A DNA stretch of 64,000 nt from Pseudoips prasinana (taxonomy: Eukaryota > Arthropoda > Insecta > Lepidoptera > Nolidae), in contig OX621264.1 of the NCBI GenBank assembly GCA_951640165.1, positions 7,569,001 to 7,633,000 on the forward strand. The letters are read 5' to 3'. Positions 20,510 to 31,862 of this stretch are shown here, in pieces. The notes under the pieces were generated by a model. That model was not told the DNA's origin, searched no databases, and saw only the letters and a list, made by a program, of their open reading frames with translations. A program made the position numbers and the translations under genes. Positions within the stretch are counted from its first letter, which is position 1. Every line of letters starts with the position of its first letter.

Positions 20510-20705
20510 TTCACTTGCGGATTTCAACGTTTGAAGGTGTGGAACACCCTCCCGGACGACGTATTTCCAGACTCATACAACATGGGTTTATTCAAGGCTA
20601 GAGTGAACAGGCATCTTATGGGTACGCGCGGTCCACCTTCGACCACATCTTCACTTACCATCAGGTGAGATCGTGGTCAAGCGCAAACCCTTCCAATATA
20701 AAAAA
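20510..20705 (+). pseudogene. Jockey-like LINE ORF end and 3' UTR fragment
   Basis: Encodes WNTLPDDVFPDSYNMGLF and KARVNRHLMGTRGPP in one frame before the stop, then an A-rich end. The same 3' part closes the longer fragment at 28640-29312. Only the C-terminal tail of the RT protein remains. Confidence 0.68.
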
Positions 20706-21486
20706 AATATATTTTAATACTCGGTACGCAAAAGTATAGTCTATAATAAACTAACTACATAATTATTAATAAATGTATTAAATTGTTTACATTCTTGCTA
20801 AACGCTTAGATAAGATTAATATACAAAGAACAGTAAATAGTTTTAAAAGAGCCTTTGTTCGATATGTAGATTATAAATGAATATTGGCCTTGTTCCTTTG
20901 ACTTACAAATTATATTCTAGTCGAGAGAGTTACGAAAAGTGTGATCGGGCAAGGCGAACGGAAATTGAGAGGGATACGTTTCGTATATTAGGTACTGTAG
21001 GGGCAAGAGAGAGAGGTGCGATCACATGTTTTCTTTATCTCTTTCTCTCATAGCCAGTTACGTTTCTATATCTAAGTTTTAATTCCACCGTGTAGTCTAA
21101 AGCAAACTCTTTTTTTTAAGTAAAACTTTTTTCGGTACCTACTCTTAACTTTGGTTGTAAGCTGGTAAATGTGTTTGAAAAATGTGATTAGATGAGGCGA
21201 AAGTTTAAGGGAGACATAATTTAGATAGAGATATAAGATATACACGCTATACACCGCCTGAGCCGAACTAGCGAAGCGTGCGTGCCGCGGTAGCGACCGA
21301 CGGGTGCCAGAAACAAATTTATTTACACAAATAATCAATTTTTAAATATATAGAAAGGCGACATTAACTGTAATTGCTGGTAATATTATAATATTTTGCG
21401 ATAACTATTTTGCTATTTGGTAAAATTCCGTAAGTATCCTAAATAGGTACTGATTTTTGCTTAACTTATGGAATTTATATAATATA
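20706..21486. other. spacer, nothing recognised
   Basis: Mostly AT-rich. A GC-richer patch near 21255-21310 has no supported gene. Confidence 0.4.
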
Positions 21487-21726
21487 ATATCCTGGGACAT
21501 TATTCACACACGGCCATATAATACCCAACTAAACAAAGCTTGTACTATGGAAACCAGATAACTGATATTCTACATATACTTTTCTTTTGCAAACACATAT
21601 TATATAGATAATTACACCCAGACTCAGGACAAACAGACCTGATCATGCACACAAATATCTGTTCTGGGTGGGAATCGAACCCACGACCTGCGGCATGAAA
21701 GGCAAGTATTTACCAACCACGGCCCG
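21487..21726 (-). mobile_element. SINE family A, near full length
   Basis: Minus strand: B box gtgggttcgattcccaccca, gtctgggtgtaattatctat, and the gatggccg-like 3' end at 21487. Confidence 0.8.
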
Positions 21727-21760
21727 TATGAGATGCCCTCCCTGCCCATATTAGAAGTAA

Positions 21761-22078
21761 TCTATACATATAATAAAATCGTAGGAAAGTCAAAATTATA
21801 CATTGAATATTTTTTTTAAAAGGATACTTCGCGCGTGATCTACTATCGACATCGAAGCCAAACATATAGTTTTAAGAATTTTTGTCTGTTTGTATGTATG
21901 TATGTCCGGGCTAAACTCAAAAAGTACTTCACAGATTTACTCCAAATTTTGCATGAATATTACTAAGAGTTCGGGTCAACATATAGGCAACTTATATATT
22001 ATCACGCTATCACCTACGGGGGAGGAGCTGTGATAATTTCTAAAATTTAACGCGGGTAAATCCGCGGGGCACAGCTAG
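21761..22078 (+). mobile_element. Helitron-like H2 element, intact reference copy
   Basis: 318 bp from tctatacatataataaaatc to ggggcacagctag, flanked by A on the left and T on the right, with a GC hairpin (gcgggtaaatccgc) 10-12 nt before CTAG. These are the defining ends of non-autonomous Helitrons. No ORF. Confidence 0.82.
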
Positions 22079-22600
22079 TAATCCAATATTGTAAAACGTA
22101 TAAGTGTTTTGTTAATTACCATACAAATTTATGTAATTAGTATAATTCAACTACTTACCTACTAATTATGCTATCGTAATAGTTCATTGAATGATCAGTA
22201 ATGTATCAGTTTTTGTATGTAATGTATCTAACCTTGTAATTTTCGGTTCAAAAGGATGTCTAATAATAATAAAATAAAAGTAATATAATAATAAAACTTT
22301 GTTTGAATCTAAACAACACACAATACATGTAAATATTGATTGCATAGCAGGTACATAAAATTAGGTGATAATATACATATTGGCGAGGATGTAGCTGCTT
22401 AAAAAAAACAAAATTATCTAAAATTGCTTTTATTTAACAAACATGGCCAGTATCACCCTTACTTTTATATTTCACAAACACACTCGTAGAAATCGGCCTT
22501 TAAATCATAAATTACGTCACCTTAGGCATATTCCCGAATAGGTTAAGTTCAACGGCCATCTTTTAAGTCTCCTGAAAAAAGTAATATTTTGAGATGTGGC
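22079..22600. other. AT-rich spacer, no gene seen
   Basis: No supported element. Confidence 0.4.
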
Positions 22601-23151
22601 CCTTAAGTTTCAAAGCAGCGAATGTATGAAAATTCCTAATTCATAAAAAATGAAAAAGTTACTTTTATGTTTTTAAACACTTGTTATATAAATAGCAGTT
22701 ATTATTAACGATGACATTCAAATTTTGAGGTAAACATTATGTTCTAATAGGTAGTGTGTGTGAGAGAGAGTATGAGTGTATGGGTCTATAATAGGCGAGG
22801 ATGAATGAAAATTTCTGATACATCAAAAGTCAAAAATTCTGTTTTATGTTTTTAAACACTTGTTATACAAAAAGTTATTGTTAATGATTACATATGTTCT
22901 AATAGGTAGTGTGTGTGTATTTTAGTATGCGTGTGTATGAGTGTGTGTGTGGGTCTGTAATAGGCAAAGATAAATACAATTTTCTGATACATCAAAAGTC
23001 AAAAAGTTGCTTTAATTTTTTTTTTATCCCTTGTTATATAAGAAGTTATTGTTAATGATTACATAGTTATATTGAATTAACCATATGTTCTAATAGGTAG
23101 TGTGTGTGTGTTTGAGTATGCGTGTGTACGAGTGTGTGTTAATCTATAATA

Positions 23152-23225
23152 CTGCCGCGCAATTTAAACGCAGTAAAGAACATGTCGTTCACATATTCTT
23201 CATTGCGTTTATAAATGGCGCAGCA
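23152..23225. mobile_element. palindromic ~75-bp insert, copy 1
   Basis: Near-perfect inverted arms (ctgccgcgcaattt... and ...tttataaatggcgcagcag) around the loop catgtcgttcacata. Confidence 0.65.
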
Positions 23226-23420
23226 GAATAGGCGAAAATGAATGAAAATTTCTCTCTGATTCAACAAAAGTCAAAAACTCAGTTTTATGTTTTTAAACAC
23301 TAGTTAAATAGAAAGTTATTGTTAAAACATTGTTATTTTGAGGAAACCATATGTTCTAATAGGTTGTGTGTGTGTGCGTGTGTTTGAGTATGCGTGTGTA
23401 CCAGTGTATGTTAATCTATA

Positions 23421-23482
23421 ATCATCATCATCATATCAGCCGAAAGACGTCCACTGCTGGACAAAGGCCTCCCCCAAGGATA
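23421..23482 (-). mobile_element. RTE-like LINE tail fragment
   Basis: (ATC)n then 'agccgaaagacgtccactgc' and 'tggacaaaggcctccccc', the reverse of the RTE 3' end. Inserted in the tandem array. Confidence 0.7.
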
Positions 23483-23492
23483 ATCTATAATA

Positions 23493-23569
23493 CTGCCGCG
23501 CAATTTATAAACGCGGTAAAGAACATGTCGTTCACATATTCTTTACTGCATTTATAAATGGCGCGGTAG
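23493..23569. mobile_element. palindromic ~77-bp insert, copy 2
   Basis: About 31-bp arms (ctgccgcgcaatttataaac and its near complement) around a 15-nt loop, matching copy 1 at 23152-23225. Confidence 0.68.
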
Positions 23570-23821
23570 AAAAGGCGAATATGAATAAAAAAATACAGTT
23601 TTATGTCTTTAAACACTTGTTATATAAAAAGTTATTGTTAACGATTACATTGTTATATTGAGGTAAACATAGCTTCGATAAACAGTTACAATCGAAGTTA
23701 TAATCTAAGTTGTGATTGGTGACAGCTCTGACGCAACTTTGGGGCGCGAGGGTCAAGGTGAGGTATCAGCTAGACGGCGGGACAGTTTAATCTGTTCTGT
23801 TATTGTTTACATACTATAAGA

Positions 23822-23957
23822 ACAGACGCCAGCACATCAAGCTACCCCAATCTGACAAATTTCCCCAATTGAAAGTGAACCTTATGCTGTTGTGATAAAG
23901 TTGAAAATCTATAAAATAAATTTGACAGTTTGCGTAACTGGATGTGCTGGCGTCTGT
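23822..23957. mobile_element. 136-bp MITE with 17-bp inverted ends
   Basis: acagacgccagcacatc at the left and its exact complement gatgtgctggcgtctgt at the right. Non-coding interior. Target duplication not clear. Confidence 0.66.
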
Positions 23958-24033
23958 ACATCGCTATTTCTCTTCTAGTTAAATCCCAGACTTGCATCTA
24001 TCTCTTCCATAGTACAGGCTCTGCGTAATTTGG

Positions 24034-24292
24034 GACGGGCCTGTTGGCGTGGTTGGCAAATGCTTGCTTTTCACGCCGGAGGTCGTGGGTTCGATTCCCA
24101 CCCAGGAAAGATATTTGTGTGCATGAAAATGTCTGTTTGTCCTGTGTCTGGGTGTAATTAACTATTTAAGTATGTATTTACAAAAGAAAGTAGTATGTGT
24201 AGTATATCAGTTATCTGGTTTCCATAGTACAAGCTCTGCTTAGTTTGGGATCAGATGGCCGTGTGTGAATAATGGCCCAGGACTTTATTATT
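24034..24292 (+). mobile_element. SINE family A, full length
   Basis: gacgggcctgttggcgtggt, B box gtcgtgggttcgattcccac, the complete body, gatcagatggccgtgtgtga and a tail. A 30-bp family A 3' fragment (ccatagtacaggctctgc) precedes it at 24004. Confidence 0.85.
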
Positions 24293-24334
24293 ATAGGTTA
24301 ATTACTAACTTCTGTATCGTTATTTGTATATTTG

Positions 24335-24775
24335 GCCAAGTGCGAGTCGGATTCGCGCACCGATGGTTCCATAAAAACGTTCTGTAGCACAGCTTAAAGG
24401 TATTATAGACCTCTGAGTGTTTGATATGAATGTAAATTTAATACCTCTACGCGATCATGAGCAAAGGGGTAGTTAATTTATAAATATTTTTATTATATGA
24501 AGTAACTTAAAATGTTTCCTTTATCTGTGCTATAAGACGTTGCTTCGTACCAAATTTCAAGGTTCTAGGTTCACGGGAAGTATATAACAGATTTGATTCC
24601 CTTGCCAGTGTCGAAAATTTGCGGCATAAACGGCTGTATCTTTTGATCGTGTTGGCTGGAAGTTTGATTTTGTCACAGCTCCAACGGACAGTAGACCTGA
24701 GTATTTCATTTAAATTTCAGCTAGACAGAGAGACGGACGGACGGACAATAAAGTGATCTACATATAAGGGTTTCG
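24335..24775 (-). repeat. F-related family (F2) copy
   Basis: Starts ggccaagtgcgagtcggatt, the F terminus inverted, but with a different interior, and ends near 'agacggacggacggacaat'. It abuts a plus-strand F element, so the pair faces outward. Confidence 0.6.
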
Positions 24776-24777
24776 TT

Positions 24778-25365
24778 TTTTAGGGTACCGTAGCCAAATG
24801 GCAAAAAACGGAACCCTTATAGATTCGTTATGTCTGTCTGTCTGTCTGTCCGTCCGTATGTCACAGCCACTTTTTTCCGAAACTATAAGAGCTGTACTAT
24901 TGAAACTTGGTAAGTAGATGTATTCTATGAACCGCATTAAGATTTTCACCAAAATGGAAAAAAAACAATAATTTTGGAGGTACCCCATACATAGAACTGA
25001 AACTCAAAAAAAAATTTTTCATCTTAACCATACATGTATGTATCTATGGATAGGTCTTCAAAATTGATATTGAGGTATCTAATATCATTTTTATCTAAAC
25101 TGAATAGTTTGCGCGGGAGAAACTTCCAAAGTGGATAAATGAGTGTCCCCCCCCCCCTGTAACTTCTAAAATAAGAGAATGATAAAACTGAAAAAAAATT
25201 ACGATGTACATTACCATGTAAACTAATAACGAAAATTGGTTTGAGTTTTTTTTAATGCGTCATAAATCGTAAACCTCAATTTACCTTTCATTTAATCAAC
25301 TGAAATACTTGCTGATGCGGAACCCTTCATGGGCGAGTCCGACTCGTACTTAGCCGGTTTTTTTC
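24778..25365 (+). repeat. F-family element, full length
   Basis: From agggtaccgtagccaaatgg through a C run (25148-25158) to gagtccgactcgtacttagc. Non-coding apart from shadow frames. Confidence 0.75.
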
Positions 25366-26062
25366 TTATGAGGTACGCAACACAAAAAATTAAAAAAGAC
25401 AGAATTCTAAATGAAAGTGTGATCACTTCCACGATATAATGATATTTTAGTTAAGTCGTGTTAAATACAGAATCACCAATATTTTCAATTATATTAGTTC
25501 CTTATCAACTTTCACCTCATTATAACAGATATAGTTTATCTTGGTGGGATAATACGCAAATCATTGTGTTAGTAAACAACATTATACAACATATAACGTA
25601 ATTAACGCACACCCTCAAACACCCCAATTAGAATATTATGTTGTAATCACTATACATACACTGAATTTTTAATTTAACATGTACCTATATGCATTGTAAT
25701 TAACTAAATTAGTTTCTTGAAATAAAGTTTATTTTTCTTTATTTTGTATTGAATGATGGAATTTGAATGAATACAAATAAAACTGCGATTTTAAAAGTCT
25801 TATTACTTTGACTTACGGTCCATTTCAATTTGATTTGACTGTACAGGATTAATAAGACAATAAGTTCCGTAGTTTTAATTATTTTGAAATAAAAATTACC
25901 TATATTAAAAATTATATAAATCGATTCAGTAAACGATTGTGAACAAACTATTTTCAGGAATTAAATTAAATGTTGTATGATCATTAATTAACCAATTAAT
26001 TATTATTATTATTAAAAAAGAAACAAAAACAGTGAACTTTTTGTTGTGTTATTTTAATAAAT
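25366..26062. other. AT-rich spacer, no gene seen
   Basis: Nothing could be supported. Confidence 0.45.
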
Positions 26063-26152
26063 ATCCTGGGACATTATACACACACGGCCATCTGATCCCA
26101 AACTAAGCAGAACTTGTACTATGGAAACTAGATAACGATACTACATTTTCTA
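26062..26152 (-). mobile_element. SINE family A, 3' fragment
   Basis: 'cctgggacattatacacaca' and 'ggccatctgatcccaaacta', the family A end inverted. Confidence 0.65.
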
Positions 26153-26162
26153 ATTCTCTTCT

Positions 26163-26230
26163 GTTTTTCCCCATTCTTGGGGAGAGTCTTGTCCAGCAGT
26201 GGACGTCAATCGGCTGACATGATGATATTA
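26163..26230 (+). mobile_element. RTE-like LINE tail fragment
   Basis: 'ttgtccagcagtggacgtca' then 'cggctgacatgatgat'. Confidence 0.6.
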
Positions 26231-26236
26231 TTTTAT

Positions 26237-26877
26237 TAGGGTTCCATAGCCAAATGGTGGAACCCTTATAGATTCGTCATGTCTGTCTGTCTGTCCGGCC
26301 GTATGTCACAGCCACTTTTTTTCGAAACTATAAGAGCTGTACTATTGAAACTTGGTAAGTAGATGTATTCGGTGAACCGCATTAAAATTTCAAAAAGATC
26401 ACAAAAATAGGAAAAGACCAATAATTTAGGGGGGTCCCCATACATAGAACTGAATCTCAATTTTTGAAGTTATACTTCTTTTGGCGCGATGGAGAAAAAT
26501 GATGAGAGTGAATTTTTACGATGCGCGCGCACACCGACACCAAAAAATTTAACTGTGTTTTTTGAAAAATTTAAGTTCTAATCTGAATAGCTTGCGCGAG
26601 AGACACTCCCATAGTGGTAAAATGAGTGCCCCCCCCCCCCCCCCCCCGCCCCCTGTAATTTCTAAAATAAGAGAATGATAAATCTAAAATAATATATGAT
26701 GTACATTACCATGCAAACTAAGAACGAAAATTGGTTTGAACGAGATCTAGCAAGTAGTTTTTTTTAATACGTCATAAATCGTAAACCGCAATTTGCTTTC
26801 ATTTAATCAACTGAAATACTTGCTGCTACGGAACCCTTCATGGGCGAGTCCGACTCGCACTTGGCCGGTTTTTATAA
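26237..26877 (+). repeat. F-family element with MITE fragment inside
   Basis: Complete ends (agggttccatagcc; gactcgcacttggccgg). At 26465-26560 it carries an inverted piece of the 161-bp MITE, including gaagttatacttcttttggc. A C run of about 18-20 bases follows at ~26630. Confidence 0.74.
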
Positions 26878-27189
26878 AATACTGTTTTCTGATCGGAGTA
26901 GTGTAATTTTGGGTGGGTTACCTCAAATGTATACTTACGTTAATGTGGATATAGCCCGGAATTACGAGCTTATAAAATTATCGAGTTTACATAATTAACT
27001 TTTATCTGTAACACAAACTCTATCTTAGTTAACAACATAATTATGCATATTATCATCATATCAGCCGAAAGACGTCCACTGCTGGTCTGTGCCATCCGCA
27101 AAGTAGAGTAGTACTTGAGTTCCCATATGTAACTTTTGCCACGCAAATCTTTATGTTCTACATCATCTATTTACTGACAGCGTATCTGG

Positions 27190-27700
27190 GTATTTAACCT
27201 CGCCCATCACTTACGGAGTGGCTGTGAGCCCCGTCGTCAACCCCATCTCTTCCGGATCGTCCAAGACATTCCTAAGACCTTTAGTTTTTTTTGGTAAGGA
27301 AGGGGAATTCTTACGCATGCCACCCGCAAAAAGTGTCCAGGGTGGGTATGTCGGACTCGCACCGACTAAACCTAACCTGCCGTGGACTTCTCTTGGCGCC
27401 TAATGGGGGGAGCCCCGGGAACGCGGGTATGCTGCTCCGGTCCCCTTTTGCGCCATGTCCCAGATGTTCGGGACACGTACCCTGGGAGGGCTCCGGATTG
27501 CCCTCCTATATTGCACGTTCCTAGGACCTATAATTCACTGACGGTAAAGGCGGGTTAAATTATGAGTGGCGGCGTCAAAGTGTCTCAAGTAGCCTCACTG
27601 AGCACCAGATACAGGGTGGAGGACTCTGATACGGGGCTATTGCCGCCCGGCAGAGGTATCAGTCGCAGCTAAAGAACTGGCTCATCATCAGGTCAATCCA
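27190..27700. other. GC-richer unclassified repeat-like segment
   Basis: Higher GC than its surroundings, with several short frames that disagree with each other. It may be a decayed retroelement, but no motif proves it. Confidence 0.35.
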
Positions 27701-27709
27701 ACTCTGGGG

Positions 27710-27923
27710 CTCCGGAGTCGATTTTTATGTGCATAAAAATATCGAAGACTTCTGTAAAAGGAGCGATACACACAATGTAAATACTAGATATAAGAGTAAT
27801 CTCATATTGCATACTACCCGTCTCAACAAAATAAGTAACTCTTTTATGGGGCAATGTATAAGATTCTATAACAAACTTCCCAATGATATTAGAGAATTAT
27901 TAAAGCCAAATTGTGTAGCATAA
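27710..27923 (+). pseudogene. LINE RT C-terminal fragment (CR1/Jockey-like)
   Basis: The frame FYVHKNIEDFCKRSDTHNVN... continues to SFMGQCIRFYNKLPNDIREL and a stop. It aligns with the C-terminus of the LINE at 61628-61864 (SFLGNCIRFYNKLP) and with 44010-44213. RT and endonuclease domains are gone. Confidence 0.75.
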
Positions 27924-28012
27924 TACAAAATTTATGATTATTTAAGTGACAAAAGTGCTTGGGATTGACACATGATTGTATTATCTTAACTTAAGTATAC
28001 TTTTTTTTTTAG

Positions 28013-28475
28013 TCTTCGACCAGTGTGTGTTGCCAGTGATGACTTACGGAACAGAGACGTGGTCGCTCACTATGGGCCTTATCAGAAGGCTCAAAGTCAC
28101 CCAATGAGCAATGGAAAGAGCTATGCTCGGAGTTTCCCTGCGGGATCGAATCAGAAATGTCGAAATCCGCAGGCGAACCAAAGTCATCGACATAGCCCGA
28201 AGAAGTTTTTATTTTTTTTATTTTAATAGCAAAACGGAAGTGGCAGTGGGCGGGGCACATAGCTCGTAGAACCAACGGCCGTTGGGGCAGAAAGGTTCTC
28301 GAGTGGCGACCACGAACCGGTAGACGCAGCGTGGGCAGGCCCCCTACAAGATGGACCGATGATCTTGTGCGGGTCGCTGGAAACTGCTGGATGCGAATAG
28401 CGCAAGACCGGCAATTGTGGAAATCTTAGGGGGAGGCCTTTGTCCAGCAGTGGACGTCTTTCGGCTGATATGATG
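28013..28475 (+). pseudogene. RTE-like LINE RT C-terminus and 3' tail
   Basis: Collinear reading: DQCVLPVMTYGTETWSLT, a TGA after KVTQ, then MERAMLGVSLRDRIRN, a ~25-bp T-rich insertion at ~28204, then KWQWAGHIARRTNGRWG, RTGRRSVGRPPTRWTDDL and VQQWTSFG, followed by (TGATGA)n. This is the region after the RT domain of RTE-clade elements. Two stops and the insertion make it dead. It is the reference for the twin-primed copy at 4805-5417. Confidence 0.8.
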
Positions 28476-28489
28476 ATGACGATGATATT

Positions 28490-28635
28490 TTATTTAAAAA
28501 AAGGATTCCTACTGAGTTTTCTGGCAGTGTTTCTCAGTAGCTGCGACGACATGCACTGCTCGGTAGGGTAAAAAAAATGACGATTCTACATAAATGTAAT
28601 TTTTTTACGGAATAAATGATTTTTGACATTGACTT
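28490..28635 (+). repeat. LINE 3' UTR family T
   Basis: Shares, in reverse, 'accctaccg' and 'gcagctactgagaaac' with 43430-43556 and 43846-43970. It ends ggaataaatgatttttgac, a polyadenylation-like end. Confidence 0.6.
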
Positions 28636-28639
28636 TGAT

Positions 28640-29312
28640 GTCGGTCATAGCTGTTGCCGTGTCCAACGGTGATGATTTACGAGCGGCCCCCTGTTACCCC
28701 TCCGTCGGACGGTCTAATCAAACCAGGTGACTAGGGTACTGGCGAGATCGTTCACGAGTACCCAGAGCCCCCGCACGCACTGGCTACCGTGGTGGTTTTA
28801 GTTGGTCGAGGCCTGCATGGCATGGAACTTGAGCATTTATACTACGTAAAAAAAGGTGAGACACCGTGGGGCGAGGTCCAGTTAAGCTGACCAGCGACCG
28901 ACTAGGGAGGATGAGGTGAGGATCTCTGTATCTCGCACCTCGCTCAGATTGCAAGCTTATCGGTTTTCTATAGGCTGTTTCATGGAGAATGCGCTCAAGA
29001 CCTCCATGAACTTATCCCTCCTTCTCCCTTTTTTGATCGGACTACTAGGCGTCGGGAGGGTTTTCACCGCTTTGTTGTTGACATCCCATTCTGGCGTACG
29101 AAGCGCTTTTCTTCCTCTTACATCATACGCACGGCTAAGCAGTGGAAAACCCCCCCAACGACGTGTTTCCGGACTCATACAACATGGGTTTATTCAAGGC
29201 TAGAGTGAACAGGCATCTTATGGGTACGCGCGGTCCACCTTCGACCACATCTTCACTTACCATCAGGTGAGATCGTGGTCAAGCGCAAACCCATCCAGCA
29301 TAAAAAAAGTCT
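28640..29312 (+). pseudogene. Jockey-like LINE 3' fragment, frame-broken
   Basis: Peptides in shifting frames resemble the end of a LINE RT protein, closing with NDVFPDSYNMGLFKARVNRH and GTRGPPSTTSSLTIR as in 20510-20705, then an A-rich end. The upstream part (cctgttacccctccg, ctaccgtggtggttttag) recurs inverted at 53640-53815. Confidence 0.62.
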
Positions 29313-29572
29313 GTTGGCCGTTCGTACTTTAACTTTGATATTTTATTTTTATTTTATTTGGGAAACAAACAATTGTACAATATATCTTACAGCTAAAATG
29401 TGATAAGGGTGACATTGGTTAATTGTACAATCCACGATGTTTTCACGTATTACTAATATGGTATCTGCATACAGTGGTGTTAGCGTGTTAGGATATTATA
29501 TATATTTTAAATCGTATTCTTAAGTACTGCCTATAGTTAACGAGACCTTTTAAGCTTTTAACTAGTTCTTTT

Positions 29573-30135
29573 TAGGGTTCCGTAGCCAAATGGCAAAAAA
29601 CGGAACCCTTATAGATTCGTCATATCTGTCTGTCTGTCTGTCCGTCCGTAGGTATGTCACAGCCAATTTTTTCCGAAACTATAAGAGCTGTACTGATGAA
29701 ACTTGGTAAGTAGATGTATTCTGTGAACCGCATTAAGATTTTCACACAAAAATAGAAAAAGAATAATAATTTTGGGGGCTCCCCATACTTGGAAATGAAA
29801 CACAAAAAAAATATTTTTCATCGTACCTATACATGTGGGGTATCTATGGATAGGTCTTTAAAAATTATATTGAGGTTCCTAATATAATTTTTTTCTAAAC
29901 TGAATAGTTTGCGCGAGAGACACTTCCAAAGTGGAAAACTGAGTGTCCCCCCCCCCCCCTGTAACTTCTAAAATAAGAGAATAATAAAACTAAAAAAAAA
30001 TATATGATATACATTACCATGTAAACTAACAACGAAAATTGGTTTAAACGAGATCTAGTAAGCCGTTTTTTTTTTCATAAATCGTAAACCGCAAATTACC
30101 TTTCATTTAATCAACTGAAATACTTGGAACCCTTT
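29573..30135 (+). repeat. F-family element, 3' end truncated
   Basis: Starts agggttccgtagccaaatgg and breaks off at ~30128 where LINE sequence follows. Confidence 0.72.
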
Positions 30136-30560
30136 TTTTGTATTTGGCGTGGCTTGTAGCGAAGATGTCTATCATGGTAAAGTTTTTGTTGTAATGCTTT
30201 ACTAATCTATGGAGGGGAGCTCGTTCACCTGCATTTGTACGGCTGGGAGTCGTAGCAAAGAGCGGGTAAGTCCGTGCCTCTCGTCTGAGAACCGTTCGAG
30301 GTACTATGTAAAATAAGTTATTGACTAAGTCGGGGCAATCGAATCTGTTGTGTACTAACCCATGAAGCATCATTGATTGGAGTAATAGGCGTCTAGAGTG
30401 TAACGTAAGTAGGTCCTTATTATGTATGTAACTGGGACACTTTTAGTGTAGCAAATGTGTCCACTGACGTAACACAGTTCTAGATTACAAAGAAATTAGT
30501 CCGGATAACCCAGTGCTCTCGAAATAGATTATATATTTCAGCGAAAATCTGTGTGCCGCG
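30107..30560 (-). pseudogene. Jockey-like LINE RT C-terminal fragment
   Basis: The minus frame encodes NRFDCPDLVNNLFYIVPRTV, then TYPLFATTPSRTNAGERAPL and DIFATS. FDCP...VPxR...P...RT...APL...DIF is a typical LINE C-terminal signature. No upstream RT core is seen. Confidence 0.62.
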
Positions 30561-30719
30561 TGCCAAGGTCGTGTCGTTGTGTGCATTTATTTTTTACTTT
30601 AAACAGCTGCTCTGTTGCATAATATGTAGTTAGGCGCGTTTTATTACTGTACATACCCCCCCCCACCCCCTTTAGAAATAAGGCGAATATGATGCTATGG
30701 GAAGACACGAAATCACCTT

Positions 30720-30825
30720 AACGGGTTGATAAACTTGCTTGCCTTTCATGCCGCAGGTCGTGGGTTCCCACCCAGGATAGATATTTTTGTGCATGAACAT
30801 GTCTATTTGTCCACAGACAGATACA
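30720..30825 (+). mobile_element. SINE family A, 5' fragment
   Basis: 'cgcaggtcgtgggttcccac' and 'gtgcatgaacatgtctattt', with a shortened B box. Confidence 0.6.
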
Positions 30826-30844
30826 CACACAGACAGACAAACTT

Positions 30845-31282
30845 ATAACACCCTTATATTATAAATGCGAAAGGTTTTGAGTATGGATGGATGTATAGAT
30901 GTTTGTTACTATTTCACGCATAAACTACCGAACGGATTTTGATGAAACCGAAGTTCCTTATCGCGCGATGTGAAAGGGGGCTAGACGGAAAAAATTCTCA
31001 CGAAAAGTTGTCACGACACTTTTTGCGGCTGTGCGGCGTGCGCATGTTTCTCTGTAGATATTTTCAATTCTATTTCGCATTGAACAGTGTGGTGTCGCGA
31101 CGATTATTTTTGTTGAGTGTATACAGGTTTTTTGTACATAATAAATAATAAGAAATAACTTCGTTCCATCCGGGTGTCCCTTGACACCTCTCAAGTTTTT
31201 AGTAATATAGCTTATATTCGAATAATACATAGACTAGAATTTATAAGGCTTAACGCGGATAAAACCGTTGGGCACGGCTTGT
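30845..31282 (+). mobile_element. Helitron-like element interrupted by a ~250-bp insert
   Basis: Left part 'ttatattataaatgcgaaag' to 'ggattttgatgaaac' and right part 'agtaatatagcttatattcg' to aacgcggataaaaccgttgg match the family at 35037-35400. The insert (30949-31197) recurs at 43562-43840. Confidence 0.62.
30949..31197. mobile_element. unclassified insert, also at 43562-43840
   Basis: From cgaagttccttatcgcgcg to a 3' hairpin ggtgtcccttgacacc and ctctcaag. No ORF of note. Confidence 0.6.
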
Positions 31283-31340
31283 TTTCTATATAAAGTATGT
31301 ATTTACAAAAGAAAAATAGTTATCTGATTTATAATATAAT

Positions 31341-31587
31341 AATATATAGGGACAATGTCACACAAATCATCCTAGCCCCAAACTAAGCAAGGCTTGTACT
31401 ATGGGTACCAGGCGACGATATACATACTTATATAGATAGATAAATACTTAAATACATAGAAAACATCCATGACTCAGAAACAAATATTCGTGCTCATCCC
31501 ACAAATATTTGCACTTACCGGGATTCGATCCCAGGACCACCAGCTTCGTAGGCAGGAGCACTACCAACTAGGCTACGGTGACCGTCA
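31341..31587 (-). mobile_element. SINE family B, full length
   Basis: Minus strand: caccgtagcctagttggtag, B box cctgggatcgaatcccggta, 3' end to 'gatttgtgtgacattgtccc'. Confidence 0.82.
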
Positions 31588-31592
31588 TTCCA

Positions 31593-31660
31593 TACAAGCT
31601 CTGCTTAGTTTTGGGATCAGATGGCCATGTGTGAATAATGTCCCAGGATATCATTATTAT
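31593..31660 (+). mobile_element. SINE family A, 3' fragment
   Basis: 'tacaagctctgcttagtttt' and 'gatcagatggccatgtgtga'. Confidence 0.6.
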
Positions 31661-31675
31661 TGGCATGGATTGACT

Positions 31676-31790
31676 TTGTGCATTTGCAGCTGGCTTCCCT
31701 AGTTGCAATTATCTCGTTTTATGAAGCTCTACCCTCGTTATAATAGAACAATTTTTTTCTAACTCCTTGTTTCTTTCTGCGGATTAAATA
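31676..31790 (+). repeat. fragment of the retroposon nested at 7190-7626
   Basis: 'gcatttgcagctggcttccc' and 'caattatctcgttttatgaa' are the complement of the 7190-7626 interior. Confidence 0.6.
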
Positions 31791-31862
31791 CATTAAATAA
31801 CAAATTTAATTTATTAATACGAAAATGCATCTAAAATTATTAAAAGGCTAATCTATAAATAA

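Larger units (their letters stand above)
22600..23685. repeat. irregular tandem array with TG microsatellites
   Basis: The block 'tttttaaacacttgttata' plus 'atgttctaataggtagtgtg' recurs about five times, at spacings of roughly 170-320 bp. Each early unit ends in a (TG)n tract. Spacing differences are due to inserts: two palindromic elements and one RTE tail. The longest ORF in it is a microsatellite translation. Confidence 0.75.

Noticed and set aside
24758..24988. recurring ~70-aa ORFs (also 26266-26460, 29620-29805, 35597-35809, 54323-54538)
   Set aside because: The same frame across copies of the non-coding F repeat. It has no methionine conservation and crosses the TCTG run.
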